Counted from the stretch's first letter, positions 35,165 through 47,261 are shown. The stretch is DNA of 64,000 nucleotides from Lycorma delicatula (GCF_047948215.1 NC_134455.1:222436526-222500525), one strand, 5' to 3'. Made by a program: numbers and translations. Notes: generated from the sequence alone by a model not told the origin.

Positions 35165-37177
35165 ATGCCAAAAAAAGTGTTAAAAACATTATAAGGAACA
35201 GGCATTCGTTCTGATAGATGTTTTAATCCTTTTAAAATAATTAGTCATCCGAAGAAACAACTGTCAAATTTAGAAAAGTGAATGAGCATCAGTTACGAGC
35301 ACTTAATTTACCTAGAAAAACGGAGTCATTACAACAGCGAATTTGCGATTCCTGTCGCCGTTGTATAAAAAACAACGAAGAAAATATTGACGAGATCACA
35401 AATGCTGAAGTTGAAATGGTATGCATAAATTTATTTACAAATAAGTTAACAAAAGCCTGCGCATGCATAATTGAATACATAACCTTAAATTGCACAAAAC
35501 ATTTTGGCGGTCGAATCACATCTGATTTTATAGATAATCCAGGTACATAATAAAAATACAAAAGTAACTAGTTGTTGGCGCGAAAATTATGAAACATTGG
35601 TTTCTCAATTTTTAAATAACCGAGTTGTAAGTGTTATTAAACTACCTTCTTGTTTGTTAATATTGTGTATATTGTATTGAATATAAAGCATCTGAGAAAA
35701 TAATGTTTATAGTTTTCTTTAATTGACTTTCCATCTTATGTTCCGCGACGCCACACTTTAACGTACGACTACCTGCGCACCGTTTTATGCGCGGGAATTT
35801 TGAAAAAAAGTCGTAAAACAGTCTATTTACTTTGCAATTATTTTGTGTTTCGATTGTGTTTATGAGTATTAATCGTAAAGTATTTTATTTTTTTCAGCCG
35901 AAAAATACAGAGGAGCCGTGTAACGAAGAATCAGACAGTAACACTGGTAGTGGAGAAACTTCTGTACTGTCGAGTGAAAGTGCAACGTTAATAAATGATC
36001 GCATTGAATATTTAAATAAGGGATTAGGTGTTTTAGGATCTTCACCGATCAAAAAAAGAAAATTGACTCAAAAAAGATATTCTGAAGAAAAAGTAAAAAA
36101 AATTACCGAAGTAATCAAGAAAAAAGTTTTTCATATAACTGACGATGGTCCAGACGATCTTGATGACGATGATGATGATATTGCAATTTTGAGAACTTTA
36201 CAAGAAAGTTTTAACACTACAGAAGACCAAACACATAAAATTCAAATTTTGACTATTTTTAGAAATTGCTACTGCTACTCGACACATGATAACTGTTGCA
36301 AAAAAAAATTGCTCAAGAAAAAGGGATATTAAGTGGTCCAACTCCTAAGAGCTATCAATCTTTACAAGCAGATGTCGTTAATTTAATAATTACATTTTAT
36401 CAGTCTGATGATTACACTCAGTTAATGCCAGGCAAGAAAGATTTCGCCTCCATTAATGTGAATGGCAAAAGAATTCAAATGCAAAAACGTCTACTCTTAA
36501 ATAATTTAAAAGAATTGTATAAAATATTCAAAATGAATAATCCAACAGCAAAATGTTGTTTTTCGAAATTCGCTACCTTACGACCAAAACACTGTGTGTT
36601 AGCAGGATCTGCTGGTACACATTCAGTTTGTGTCTGCCCGATACATGAAAATGTAAAATTATTAATTGATGGGGCTAATTTAAAATCAATCACAGCTAAT
36701 TCGCCGAGACCTATAGTAAATTATCATGATTGTTTGGATCGTATGGTATGTGATGAAAAATTAACAAACTGTTTTTTAGGATTATGTAATAAATGTCCTG
36801 GTATAACAAATATTATTGATCAATTAGAACAAAATTTTTTCCAACCTAACATGGGAAAGGTCCATGTGATGGAATTGATGGCACCTTGAAAAGACTTGCT
36901 GCTAGAGCTAACCTACAAAGAGTAAATAATCCTATTAGTACACCTGAAGAATTATTTACCTGGGCGACAGAAGCTCTACCAAACATTACATGTCGTTATT
37001 CGACAAATGAAGATTATAAAAAAGAAGAAAAACAGTTGTCAGCTCGCTTTCAAAAAGCTTTAACAATAAAGGGAACTTTAAAAGATCACTGTATGATTCG
37101 ACTATCACTTCAAGAATTGGAAGCGAAGCAATTTTCATTGTACGAAAAAAGTAACATTGTAAAAATTTTTAAGTAAG
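35165..37177 (+). pseudogene. repeated gene of unknown function, frameshifted and internally deleted
   Basis: I do not know its function. The ATG at 35165 opens MPKKVLKTL then a stop; beyond it the reading gives CFNPFK, a frame break near 35,277, and ICDSCRRCI, so the N-terminus looks like a small Cys zinc-binding domain. An intron seems to follow. The next block (35898-36290) is acidic and serine-rich with a basic SPIKKRKLTQKRY and a run of Asp. After a one-base shift in an A run near 36,300 comes 36296-36880, with QEKGILSGPTPKSYQSL, MPGKKDFASINVNGKRIQMQ and LRPKHCVLAGSAGTHSVCVC plus further Cys pairs, probably metal-binding. It then jumps, with a shift near 36,860, to GTLKRLAARANLQRV. I recall related multicopy proteins from Hemiptera and cnidarians that carry a long segment at that jump, so this copy appears internally deleted. 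It may be a DNA transposon gene. Confidence 0.6.
35543..35897 (+). other. probable intron of the 35-37 kb gene
   Basis: A donor-like ccag|gtacat at 35543 and a strong acceptor with a T-rich tract (ttttatttttttcag) ending at 35897 bound 355 bases of non-coding AT-rich sequence. The exon phases differ by one base, which fits a gene that already carries frameshifts. Confidence 0.5.
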
Positions 37178-37289
37178 AAATGTACATATTTAACACCATT
37201 ATGTAATATAATACTGGACGAGGTGCTTGCTCACTGATTATGACGTATCGAAATATTAATAAATTAATTAACATTTTTTAATAATGATG

Positions 37290-38165
37290 TTTTTTATTTA
37301 TTTATTTATTTCCTCAAATTGTTATAAAGTCTTCTTGGCTAACAAATAAGATCCTATAATAAGTTCCTCCAATTTACACGAAGATCTAACGCCGACCCGA
37401 TAATATCGAGCCGGCAAATTGTCTCCGTGTGCATTAGCTCGTACTTAGAGCATACGTAAAGAACATGATAGACATCGTCCAACTATCCACATTGTGAACA
37501 CATACCGGAGTCCACCAGGCCGAGTCTCTGCAATCTGTATCTGAGAGCGTCATGCTCAGAAATAAATTGTGTCATGTACTTGTTAGGGTGCACCGAAGAG
37601 GCGTCTCGCAAACCAACAACATCTGGAAAGAGATCATCCGTATAATTCCCACTCTCTGTTTCATCCCATCTGGCCTGCCACAAAGCATTGCCATGTTATT
37701 CAATTTCCCGCACTTTTTCTGAAGTCAACTCACCGGACTTCTTAGCAACATAACGCTGTTGCTTCTCAGACACAATCAAATCTATCGGTTTCACGCTTGC
37801 AGTCACCTAGATTATCTCCCGTGAAATTGTACGGTAACCACCTGCTACCGTTAACAATATAAGGCGTTGAGCCCTCAATAATATATTCCGATTGCTTTTG
37901 AATTTTAGCCTATCTGCCCAAACAGGCGCTGCAAATAGAAAAATAGCCCCTCATACGCCCTTATACAAGATTCTCATGGTCTTGAAGTTAAGACCCCAAT
38001 CAGGATTGACCACACGTCGTATTCCAAAGAAAGCACTACAGGCCTTCTTAGCGACGTACTGAAGATGCTTCTTAAATTGCAATTTCTCATCAAGAAATAC
38101 CCCCAGGTACTTTTGAATCTGAACATACTTGATACGCTGACCTGACATCGACTCCTGTAATAGTC
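37290..38165 (-). mobile_element. R1-type LINE 3' fragment (copy F)
   Basis: Minus strand, 5'-truncated at about 38,165. The C-terminal part of ORF2 reads IQKYLGVFLDEKLQFKKHL near 38,085, WGLNFKTMRILYKGV near 37,965, and RYVAKKSGELTSEKVREIE near 37,740. 37683-37483 follows with DVVGLRDASSVHPNKYMTQF, ending in the knuckle GMCSQCG then DDVYHVLYVC, which keeps all four ligands. A short 3' UTR ends in a run of TTTA units (37290-37311, AAAT on the coding strand), a typical LINE tail. It is a different subfamily from copies A, C and E but has the same domain layout. Two or more frame breaks are present. Confidence 0.8.
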
Positions 38166-38169
38166 CTCA

Positions 38170-39470
38170 CCATTATTTATATACTTTAGCGTTTATCTTG
38201 TTTTTGTCAACAATGATAAAACTTTAAATATAGCTGCCATGTAATTAATTCATAAATAACACATTTAGTCAGCGCCACATGAATACATCAAATAATAAAT
38301 GAATCATTCTTTCATTATTTACTGTAATATAAGAAGAGAGTTTTATAATTTCCACGCGTAATATTTTAAACTGTCTAATTCAACGCCTCGCGGTTTGTTT
38401 ACAATTGAACAGCTCTTAAAGTAAATCGAGTACAGCAATATTTTCTTGACATATATATAAGTATTTTCATGTATTTTAATTTTTGAAATTTTTAGCTGAG
38501 GCTCTATAATATTTTTATGGAAAAGAAATGTTATTTTTTTCTTGCTTTTTTTACAATCAATCGACCTCTTCGGAGACAAAAAATAAAACCGTGAGAAAAA
38601 CTCACTAAAAAGTATTACATTACTAGAACTTTAAATTCCTACTTTACGATGTCCTCTCCAAATTAAAAATAAACTACCAATAATTTACAAAAATTAATCT
38701 GGCATTGACTTCAAAATGAGGCATTTAAAACAGCTAAAAAGAGTATTTTTTTTATTTTTTAGTGTTTTTTTTTTTTTTTTTTTTTATTTATAGTGCTATT
38801 TTTTTATTCGATTTTATATTTCATTTTAATTTATTTAATTTAAAAATTACTAGTTTATTTAAAATTCTGATAGGCTTACAAGAATGCATTTCCTAGTGCA
38901 TATTATAAAAGGCATGAAACACACTTATTTATAAAAAATGTGCAAAGGAATGCCAGGATGCAACGTAAACAGCGTAAATCTATAGCTCTCCAGAATCCAA
39001 ATTATAAATATTTATATATTTTTTCGCATGTTCGTGGTTCGACAAGGATATTGAGAGATTAACAGAAGAAAAAATATTTTTATAAATACAATTTATTACT
39101 CTAAAAATAGGAGAAATAATAATAATAAATATATACTTGTATAACATACAAAATAATAATTTAAATAAAAACAAAAGATTGATTTAATGACAATTAAATT
39201 ACCACTATAAATACCAAAATTCAGTCCAATTTACTAAAAACGTTATAATGACTAATAGAAACTAAAATTTCACAACAATAAGATAACAATATAGAAATCT
39301 AAAATTCAAAAATTCATACAATTCACTTTTATTGTTTACAAAAGTGAATGAATGAATAGAATACCCCACATTATGAATGAATAGAATACTGTCACTTTCA
39401 CTCCTAATTACAAATAACTCACCGAATGGTTTATTGTTTCAGCCACCGTCCAAAATGTAATACTCCTGAC
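38170..39470. other. AT-rich stretch, nothing identified
   Basis: No gene. A T21 homopolymer lies at 38765-38785. Confidence 0.5.
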
Positions 39471-39479
39471 GCACTCTTC

Positions 39480-39690
39480 AATCGTTACCACACGCTTATT
39501 GTTATCTGACCCCACTCCGAACTCGGTGTTCGCGCTTCCGCGGACTCGGTTGGCTAGTTCAGAGATGATATTGTAGGAAAAGAAGAGTGAAGATGTCCGA
39601 AAGAAGCCTAAAGCGAAGGCGTTGGCTGAGATAATTATTTTTACTGACGTAAATGCCGAGGGATTTGCGTCGGTGGCATATTTCACCGCG
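39480..39690 (+). mobile_element. R1-family 3' UTR fragment (copy B)
   Basis: Plus-strand sequence matching the UTR of copy C: ctcggttggctagttcagag and tgtccgaaagaagcct are nearly identical in both. It includes the UTR hairpin at 39646-39671 and the ggtggc that follows it in copy A. No coding part is present. Confidence 0.8.
39646..39671 (+). other. 3' UTR hairpin of LINE copy B
   Basis: gacgtaaat pairs with atttgcgtc over 9 bp, one T-G, with an 8-base loop. Relative to copy A, stem position 3 changed from T-A to C-G and position 7 from G-C to A-T, both pairs kept. Confidence 0.75.
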
Positions 39691-39699
39691 TTGATTAAT

Positions 39700-40190
39700 A
39701 AACAACAACTCGTTTACCTCAATATGAAATAAAAAGAGTTTAGGCCATAAAATATCCACTTTCTCTGGTTAAAAAATAAATCAATTTTTCATTAATGTGT
39801 AAACAAACCTGATATATATCCTTTGAGACATCTTTCTTTCGTTTCGGAGGTTACTGCTTGTATACGCGGTACCATACTTATTAAATACCAAAGCATCCAA
39901 CATAGGAAAATAAACAAATATTTTTTCCCCGCAGCTCACTGTAACAGAATACATAAAGATTAATTAATAAAACAGATCATATTATTTTTACATAACATAA
40001 AGGATTAAAAAATGTACTGTTCAACAGTACATAAAAAAAAATCCTCCGACGGTTCAATTCAGACTATCACTATCAAGAATATGAAAAATGTTACAGTCCT
40101 AAACAAAAGAATTAATTAAGACAGAATTTGTCTACAAATTTTTCTTTAATAAATTGATATAAAATATCAGCAACACCATACACTTTTACC
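39700..40190. other. AT-rich stretch, nothing identified
   Basis: No gene or repeat that I can support. Confidence 0.5.
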
Positions 40191-40199
40191 CCCTAAGCT

Positions 40200-41950
40200 A
40201 AATCCGTAGCATGATTCTATTCTCTTCAATTTCCAATCAAAATTTTCGAGTTGCTGTTACCTCCCATTTTCTTTGAAATCGTCAAATATTATTTTCAATC
40301 TCCTTTTCTTCGCAATTCCTTCTAAAAGTATTTTAATCAATTCTCCTCCTCTCATAATATTTTTCAGTCAGTTATTTTCTATTTTAGATCCCTTAACTAT
40401 TTAAGTATACTTTTATTTTCATTCCCTTTCCACAATGGTTCTTTCTTGTTACGAAAAGTGAAGGAATATTATCTATTTTACACTCAAAAAATAAATACTT
40501 TGTCTACTTAACATGTGTTTTTTGTTTGTTTTTTTTTTGCGAAGAGACCATCACAGAACACGCGAATATAATTTGTTATCTTTTTATTTATTTCTTCTCA
40601 GAATTTCTTTATCTTTTCTGATTTAATTTTTTTTATCTTATTCAGCTCTTTTCCTGCAACTGGGCTTTTTCTGTTTCACAGGTCTATTGAAATTGAACAA
40701 AGACTTTTTAAAGTCATTTCTGTTTGAGAAGCCTTCATGATTTAGATTGAATTTTACATCAATTATTTGATGTAACCTTGATAGTTTTTGTATTTCCAAA
40801 TTTTATCAAAGATTTGTTTGTTCAAACTAGATTCATTCATTCTCATCATATATCCAAGAATTTCTTAAAATTCTTTGTGTACTAGATTCTTATTTTTCTA
40901 GTGTATTGATATTTTGGTAAATTTCTTTATTTTATGTTAACTTATAAGTATTTTGGCCCTTTTTAGGTTCATATATTTTTCTCAGGACTCTCCTTTCTAT
41001 TTTTAACATTTTTTCTAGATCATTAAAGATAAATGGTTCCATATTCTAAAGAATGACAGGTTTAATTATTATTGTATTCGAATATCTAATTTGGGAGTTA
41101 TAAATAAATCTTTTTTTTATAGACATTTTTGGTTAGAAATGATAATTTTTCTAATTTTACCAACTTAGTGTGTGAGGAATTTTTGTCTGTTCCATTATTG
41201 TTGACTATTTCTCCTAAATATTTAAAAGTTTTAGTTTCTTTACATATCCGTTTGGTATGGACTACTTTCTTGTAGAGATTTTTTTATGTTTGTCATGATT
41301 TATTTTATTTAGATATTCTTTCGACGATATATTGCATTGTCCATTTAATATACTCAAATCCCACATATTAAACTCTTCTACATCTGTCCGTTCCTTTTCC
41401 CCGACGTCTATACATTTCACATTTATTCAGGAATACATGCCAAAAAATTCATAAAACGTTCCTTCAAGTCTTAACTCCGTCTTATTATATAGTAACTATT
41501 TCTTATTATTAAACTCTTTCTTAGACGTTGCTATTTTGCTTTATAATTTATTTTCTCTTTTGTAATCATCTATTTACAAGCTTGTTAATTACGTTAGGTT
41601 CCAAGTGCCATGGTTTTAAGTGCCATGTCACCAACTCAATTCTTTCTTAATTTGTGTAAATCTTCATTAGCTTCTTATTTCCTTTTCTACTTTCATTACT
41701 GCTGTTATCATCATATCCAGATACATTTTGACGTCAAAAGTCTTCTAATTTTGAAATCATCTGTGGTTTATCCTGTACTTTATATTTTAAAAATTCCATG
41801 TATCTGCAAATTGTACAATATTCTCCTTCCTCTAAATGCTGATACCTTAATCGTTTTCTTGAATGTGCTTTTTTATATCTACAATATTCTTAATGAAATA
41901 ACAAGATCTTTAGCTCAAAAACCAATGCAAAAACTAAAAATCGCTCTGGT
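40200..41950 (-). mobile_element. decayed LINE C-terminal region
   Basis: A strongly T-rich plus strand, which on the minus strand reads as an A-rich LINE. Blocks in order: ETKTFKYLGEIVNNNGTDK near 41,240-41,185, the region after the RT thumb; FLTKNVYKKK near 41,130; DLEKMLKIERRVLRKIYEPK near 41,000; and MMRMNESSLNKQIFDKIWKY near 40,830, which resembles the FGH-R-M block at LINE ends. The segments lie in different frames with many stops. Similar C-termini occur in insect LINEs with endonuclease and RT; the clade is not certain. The plus-strand open stretch at 41610-42074 is a shadow of it. Confidence 0.5.
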
Positions 41951-41959
41951 TTTTGCCGT

Positions 41960-43640
41960 TTTAATTTATGTTACTGGAAAATTCTGTTTCTTACATGGAC
42001 CAAAGAAAAAAAATCCACGAAAAATAATCAAATTTTCACTACTAAGAGAGAATCTCAACTTTCTTCATAATTAAAAGATCAAATTATCAAAGGCTAATCA
42101 AATTAAAGAATTATTTTAATCTAGTATGTGAATTTTTATCTTTAATATTTTTTAAAAGTGTACCTCCAATGAGTATATTCTATGATTTAAAAAACACTCC
42201 ATTTACTTATTATGTTGAAAAAAAAACTAAATTCTATGAAATTTTTCTTCTTTTAAACAGAATAGAAGAAATCTACAAATCTTTAAGGCCAGAAAAAACT
42301 TTGTGTTATAAAAGTTTTTGAGCTGCTGTTAATTAACTTATTACTTAATTCAGGATAAATGAGATCCGTATGTGGACTCTATCGCTAAGAGATTGTCATT
42401 ATGTATCAGGCGATAAAAACTGAGCCTAACTTTCAATCTATCTAGCTGAAAATGGTGTCTTTTACGAATAAGCAGTCCGTACGCTTTTGCGGCATATTAC
42501 TGCAGGGTAGCTCGTCTACTTCTTTAAGTAAGTAGATAGTCATTTAACTATAGTAAGTAGATAGTCTTTCCAACATTTTAAGATGCAGCAAATCTAAACA
42601 ATCCCGGCCCTTACGCATTTACGTAATTTTTGTTTAAATATTCAACTAGTTTTAAGTAACATGAAGGAGAAAATTTGAGAGCAGAATATTAATGTTTACG
42701 AGGATAAGAAGATTTTTTGTTTTGTTAATTAGTTATGTTAATTAATCAAAGTTATGTTTTATTTTTCAATTGAATTATTTCTGTTTTTTTTTTTAACTCT
42801 GTATTTGTTATTTATTGTATGAAAACCCCTGAAAAAGTGCTATGTCAGTTTAGGGATCAAATAAAAATGAAATATACATTTAAAAAACTAATACTAATAC
42901 TACTATGAATAATAGTAGTATTAATAATATTAATTCTAATACTATTACTGCTTCTACTACTGCTACTGTTTGTAATTCTATCAACTACCAAACGCCGAAC
43001 GCTTGTAATACATGTACATTTTAAATCTATTACAATAAAATCTAACTTAACTATTTTATACGTAAATAATCATATAATTAACCACTCTGATTACTTCTCT
43101 TAACACGGATCTTTGTTTCTTTGGTGATTACTTTCTTAAAACATAAATTTGTATTTGAATTGAAAAAAATATAAACATACTAAAACGTTATTTTAATTGT
43201 AAAAAGATTATTATAAATGTAATTAATGTACCCGTGCGGGGAGTTGGCAGTTACCTCCATCGGGCGCGTTCTGTGGGAATCAGGGATGCTTACTAGCTCT
43301 ATAAGATTTGAGCCAGGAGGTAGTGGTGAAATAAAATAGTCACTGTGAAACATAAACCGCCCCTGTCCGGGACAGTCCCACCCTGTGTAGATTTTAAGGG
43401 AGCAGATGGGCGTTCCTACCCATCAACCTGGGTAATACTCCCCACCACACTTGTGTGGTGAACAGGTTTCCTGCACCTTTTTCCGATCTTCCTTCTTACT
43501 CCTTTAAAATAGATTTCCAATGGTCAATGGCTTCGACGGTGGTTGGGGAGAAATTCTCAACTGTGGGGAAGGTGGAAGATCCTAGGAGGTGGGACTCCGA
43601 ATTTTAATCCCAGAGCAAGTTCAGAATCTTTAAGATGGCA
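41960..43640. other. intergenic stretch, GC-richer from 43,230
   Basis: No gene. A 12-bp inverted repeat lies at 42895-42923, and a direct repeat agtaagtagatagtc occurs twice near 42,530 and 42,555. From 43,230 to 43,640 the sequence is GC-richer, holds an 8-bp hairpin (43443-43460) and the string ggtcaatggcttcgacgg (43522-43539), and may be the 5' or internal part of the LINE whose RT fragment follows. Confidence 0.4.
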
Positions 43641-43649
43641 GCCTCATCA

Positions 43650-43880
43650 CTGGACTACCCTACAAGGCGTTGGTAACACCTTTAGGGGAATTAAGAATTA
43701 CTACATCTCTGCTTTGTAGACTATGATAAGGCATTCAACAGGGTATGAAGAGGTAAAAATATGTATGCAAAGATATCAATAGTAATCGTCTGTGATGGGA
43801 GGATGACTGAGGAAATTGTTGTAAATAGAGGTGTACGGTAGGGTTGTCCTCTTTCTCCCTCTCTGTTTAATATATATATT
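43650..43880 (+). mobile_element. RT fragment of an older LINE, split by the next element
   Basis: The plus strand reads LHLCFVDYDKAFNRV near 43,700, RT motif A with its catalytic Asp, then after a break VNRGVR and GCPLSPSLFNIY near 43,830-43,875, RT motif B. The reading stops exactly where the minus-strand RTE element begins. Its 3' remainder is probably 45,421-45,735. Confidence 0.7.
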
Positions 43881-43894
43881 TTTTTTTTTTGTCT

Positions 43895-44605
43895 TCAGTC
43901 ATTTGACTGGTTTGATGCAGCTCTCCAAGATTCCCTATCTAGTGCTAGTCGTTTCATTTCAGTATACCCTCTACATCCTACACCCCCAACAATTTGTTTT
44001 ACATACTCCAAATGTGGCCTGCCTACACAATTTTTCCCTTCTACCTGTCTTTCCAATATTAAAGCGACTATTCCAGGATGCCTTAGTATGTGGCCTATAA
44101 GTCTATCTCTTCTTTTAACTATATTTTTCCAAAAGCTTCTTTCTTCATCTATTTGCCGCAATACCTCTTCATTTGTCACTTTATCCACCCATCTGATTTT
44201 TAACATTCTCCTATAGCACCACATTTCAAAAGCTTCTAATCTTTTCTTCTCAGATACTCCGATTGTCCAAGTTTCACTTCCATATAAAGCGACACTCCAA
44301 ACATACACTTTCAAAAATCTTTTCCTGACATTTAAATTAATTTTTGATGTAAACAAATTATATTTCTTACTGAAGGCTCGTTTAGCTTGTGCTATTCGGC
44401 ATTTTATATCGCTCCTGCTTCGTCCATCTTTAGTAATTTTACTTCCCAAATAACAAAATTCTTCTACCTCCATAATCTTTTCTCCTCCTATTTTCACATT
44501 CAGTGGTCCATCTTTGTTATTTCTACTACATTTCATTACTTTTGTTTTGTTCTTGTTTATTTTCATGCGATAGTTTTTGCGTAGGACTTCATCTATGCCG
44601 TTCAT
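43895..44605 (-). pseudogene. RTE-type LINE reverse transcriptase, C-terminal piece
   Basis: Direct continuation of the RT in another frame: KINKNKTKVMKCSRN (thumb), EEFCYLGSKITKDGRSRSDI, YGSETWTI followed by RLEAFEMWCYRRMLKIRW, the block common at RTE-type C-termini, then IGHILRHPGIV and the terminus ESWRAASNQSND. The stop at 43895 is the natural end. Apart from the shift at its start I see no lesion in this part. Confidence 0.85.
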
Positions 44606-44613
44606 TGTTTCTT

Positions 44614-45399
44614 CTAAATCCTTTTACTCTCGGCTAGAATTACTATATCATCAGCAAATCGTAGCATCTTTATCTTTTCACCTTGTACTGTTACTCCGAA
44701 TCTAAATTGTTCTTTAACATCATTAACTGCTAGTTCCATGTAAAGATTAAAAAGTAAAGGCGATAGGGAACATCCTTGTCGAACTCCCTTTCTTATTAGG
44801 GCTTCTTTCTTATGTTCTTCAATTGTTATTGTTGCTGTTTGGTTCCTGTACATGTTAGCAATTGTTCTTCTATCTCTGTATTTGAACCCTAATTTTTTTA
44901 AAATGCTGAACATTTTATTCCAGTCTACGTTATCGAAAGCCTTTTCTAGGTCTATAAACGCCAAGTATGTTGGTTTGTTTTTCTTTAATCTTCCTTCTAC
45001 TATTAATCTGAGGCCTAAAATTGCTTCCCTTGTCCCTATACTTTTCCTGAAACCAAATTGGTCTTCTCCTAACACTTCTTCCACTCTCCTCTCAATTCTT
45101 CTGTATAAAATTCTAGTTAAGATTTTTGATGCATGACTAGTTAAACTAATTGTTCTGTATTCTTCACATTTATCTGCCCCTGCTTTCTTTGGTATCATAA
45201 CTATAACACTTTTTTTAAAGTCTGATGGAAATTCCCCATTTTCATAAATATTACACACCAGTTTGTATAATCTATCAATCACTTCCTCACCTGCACTGCG
45301 CAGTAATTCTACAGGTATTCCGTCTATTCCAGGAGCCTTTCTGCCATTTAAATCTTTTAATGCTCTCTTAAATTCAGATCTCAGTATTGTTTCTCCCAT
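44614..45399 (-). pseudogene. RTE-type LINE reverse transcriptase, N-terminal piece
   Basis: RT for target-primed retrotransposition. Contains LNGRKAPGIDGIPVELLR, the block that opens the domain; CEEYRTISLTSHASKILTRI; DQFGFRKSIGTREAI; the motif A block AFIDLEKAFDNVDW; the motif B block GVRQGCSLSPLLFNLY; and the catalytic motif C LRFADDIVILAES. All key residues are present. The overall pattern (YRTISL-SHASK, FADD, and the DREAWRAA-type end) is that of RTE/BovB-like LINEs. It ends in a stop produced by a one-base shift in an AAAAGG run near 44,620. The upstream endonuclease is absent. Confidence 0.85.
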
Positions 45400-45420
45400 T
45401 TCATCCTCCTCAACTTCAAG

Positions 45421-45735
45421 GATATCAGAAGAGAGTTAAAAGTTCTACCCATGTACGACACAATAGTACATGGGAAGAGTACATAGGAAGAGGTGGAAGG
45501 ACCATGTTAATAGGATGATAGGATGGTAGTAGGAAGGTTCCCCAAGGAAATAATCTATCGACCGAAACTAAAACTATCGACCGAAAAGCAAACGAAGTGG
45601 GACGGCCAAGAAAGAGCTGGTAACCCTTTGAAACTGGAACAGATGAATCGCCTATACCGTGATGGAAGAAGAAGAATTAATGTAATGATTTTTCTGTTTT
45701 ATTTCTCTGATATTTTTTTCTGTTTTTAAATGTAA
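45421..45735 (+). mobile_element. 3' remainder of the older LINE
   Basis: Plus-strand reading with ANEVGRPRKSW near 45,590-45,620 and RDGRRRINVM near 45,660, the kind of GRPRKSW ending found at LINE C-termini, followed by AT-rich sequence. Its placement on the far side of the RTE element, same strand as the RT fragment at 43,650-43,880, suggests they were one element before the RTE insertion. Confidence 0.5.
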
Positions 45736-45739
45736 ATTA

Positions 45740-47195
45740 AGATAATGAAGATGTATATTGAAATGTTTGATGGAAATTAATAATTTGAAAAACCTTGAAT
45801 TTTATCAGCAGCAGACATCGAGTAGGAAACGTGGCAATTCTCGTAAAATTTTCTAAAATAAAAATAATAACATTAAATAACTATTACAATTACCATATTC
45901 CAGTAGTCATGATGTTCTTCATTATTATCGTAAACGAATTTTCTTCTTTTCAATACACTATTAATAATAGAAACATTTGTTTTTAAATATCGATTTGTAA
46001 AATTAAACATGAATTTCAAAAATATAATTATTTACACTTTATAATGAGTTTAACTGCCCAAGAAACTTAAAAACAAAGTTATTTAAATTCCGTTCTAAAG
46101 TTGCGATATTAATATTTTTACGCCACCGCTTTTTTCTAGACCAATGTTTTCAAGGGATATACTGCAGTGCAGACAAGCGTTGTTCCATAATCCACAATGA
46201 TAAATTCGAACCCCTTGTTTTCATCATCGTTTCGGGAAACTACCCTCGTATGTTTCACCTATTGTTATTAATTATCGTCTTGAATTTATTACTAAACAGC
46301 AATTTCGTTATTTTACTTACAACCGCGTATGTTGTAACAATCTGCGGTCTGCCTTAGGATTATGCTTATTTTATAAATGCCATATAAATACTTCTGTTGT
46401 TTCAAAATCCATTATTATTACCACTATTACAGTGAAATATGGGAAAATCCATATTCTAGGTTGTTTTTAGAAAAAGTGTTTTATAGCCCGTAAAAATTAA
46501 GCTAAAATTCTCGTAAATCAAATTTATTTTATTTTTTTAAATTTGAAACTAACAACGAAATCTATCAAACCTCATTATCAATCTTAACATTTCTACCAAC
46601 AATTTTATGCAAAGACTAAGGAACATATCGGGAGATTTTGAAAAGTTTAAAAACTATCGGTTTGTGTACGGTCGTATTATTTCTAAAAGAATAGATTACT
46701 TTGACGTTCTTTATATAGCAATCTATAGTACTCATGATGTGTTAACGTATTACAGAAATATTAATTTATTTATACTTTCAGCATTATTTTTTATTTATAT
46801 CGCTAAGCCGGTTGAAATTAAAAAATAGTATTACCTAATAGGCCCCTCTTCTGATGGATATTTAATTTTTTTATTATCAACACACGATGTAAATAGTTAG
46901 ATTTTCAGTCTGATTTAATATGTTGAAGTGGCGGTAAGTTAATAAAATATATTTTTTTAAATAATAATTTTAAAAAAGGTTTTTTTTAAAATCTTCGAAA
47001 AAAATGTTTACTCAGCATATGTTTTTGAACTCGTCGAGAACCAGTTTTATGTTAAACGAATAATTTTTTTTTTAATTTTTTTTTTTTTTAATTTAAATTT
47101 TAATTTTTAAATTTATTGATTGAAGAAAGGTTACGATAATGTCCCGCAAAGATGACGTGGTGTACCTTGGAGGATTGTAGATTGAATCCGGTGTT
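45740..47195. other. AT-rich stretch, nothing identified
   Basis: No gene. The open stretch 46607-46828 has a start ATG but no recognisable content. Confidence 0.5.
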
Positions 47196-47197
47196 TG

Positions 47198-47205
47198 TAG
47201 ATATG
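47198..47205. repeat. target-site duplication of the foldback element, left
   Basis: tagatatg here and tagatata at 48100-48107 match at 7 of 8 positions immediately outside the inverted repeats. An 8-bp duplication is typical of hAT-type insertion. Confidence 0.65.
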
Positions 47206-47261
47206 TTACGGTAAAACCCCGAATACCGGTAAATCTTAAGTTTTACCGGTAAATTCTAACA

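Larger units (their letters stand above)
43880..45420 (-). mobile_element. RTE-type LINE, 5'-truncated, nearly intact ORF
   Basis: Minus-strand element with its 3' end at the left: the coding region ends in the run LALDRESWRAASNQSND, followed by aaatgactgaagac and an A run (T run at about 43,880-43,891). The 5' end is truncated within the ORF, just upstream of the RT, at about 45,420. Only one frame break separates its two long open stretches, so it is younger than most elements here. It sits inside an older plus-strand LINE. Confidence 0.85.

Noticed and set aside
35289..35561. 90-codon minus-strand open frame
   Set aside because: Antisense shadow of the first exon of the 35-37 kb gene.
41610..42074. 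154-codon plus-strand open frame
   Set aside because: Phe/Leu/Ile-rich reading of the strand opposite a decayed LINE; no domain or upstream signal.
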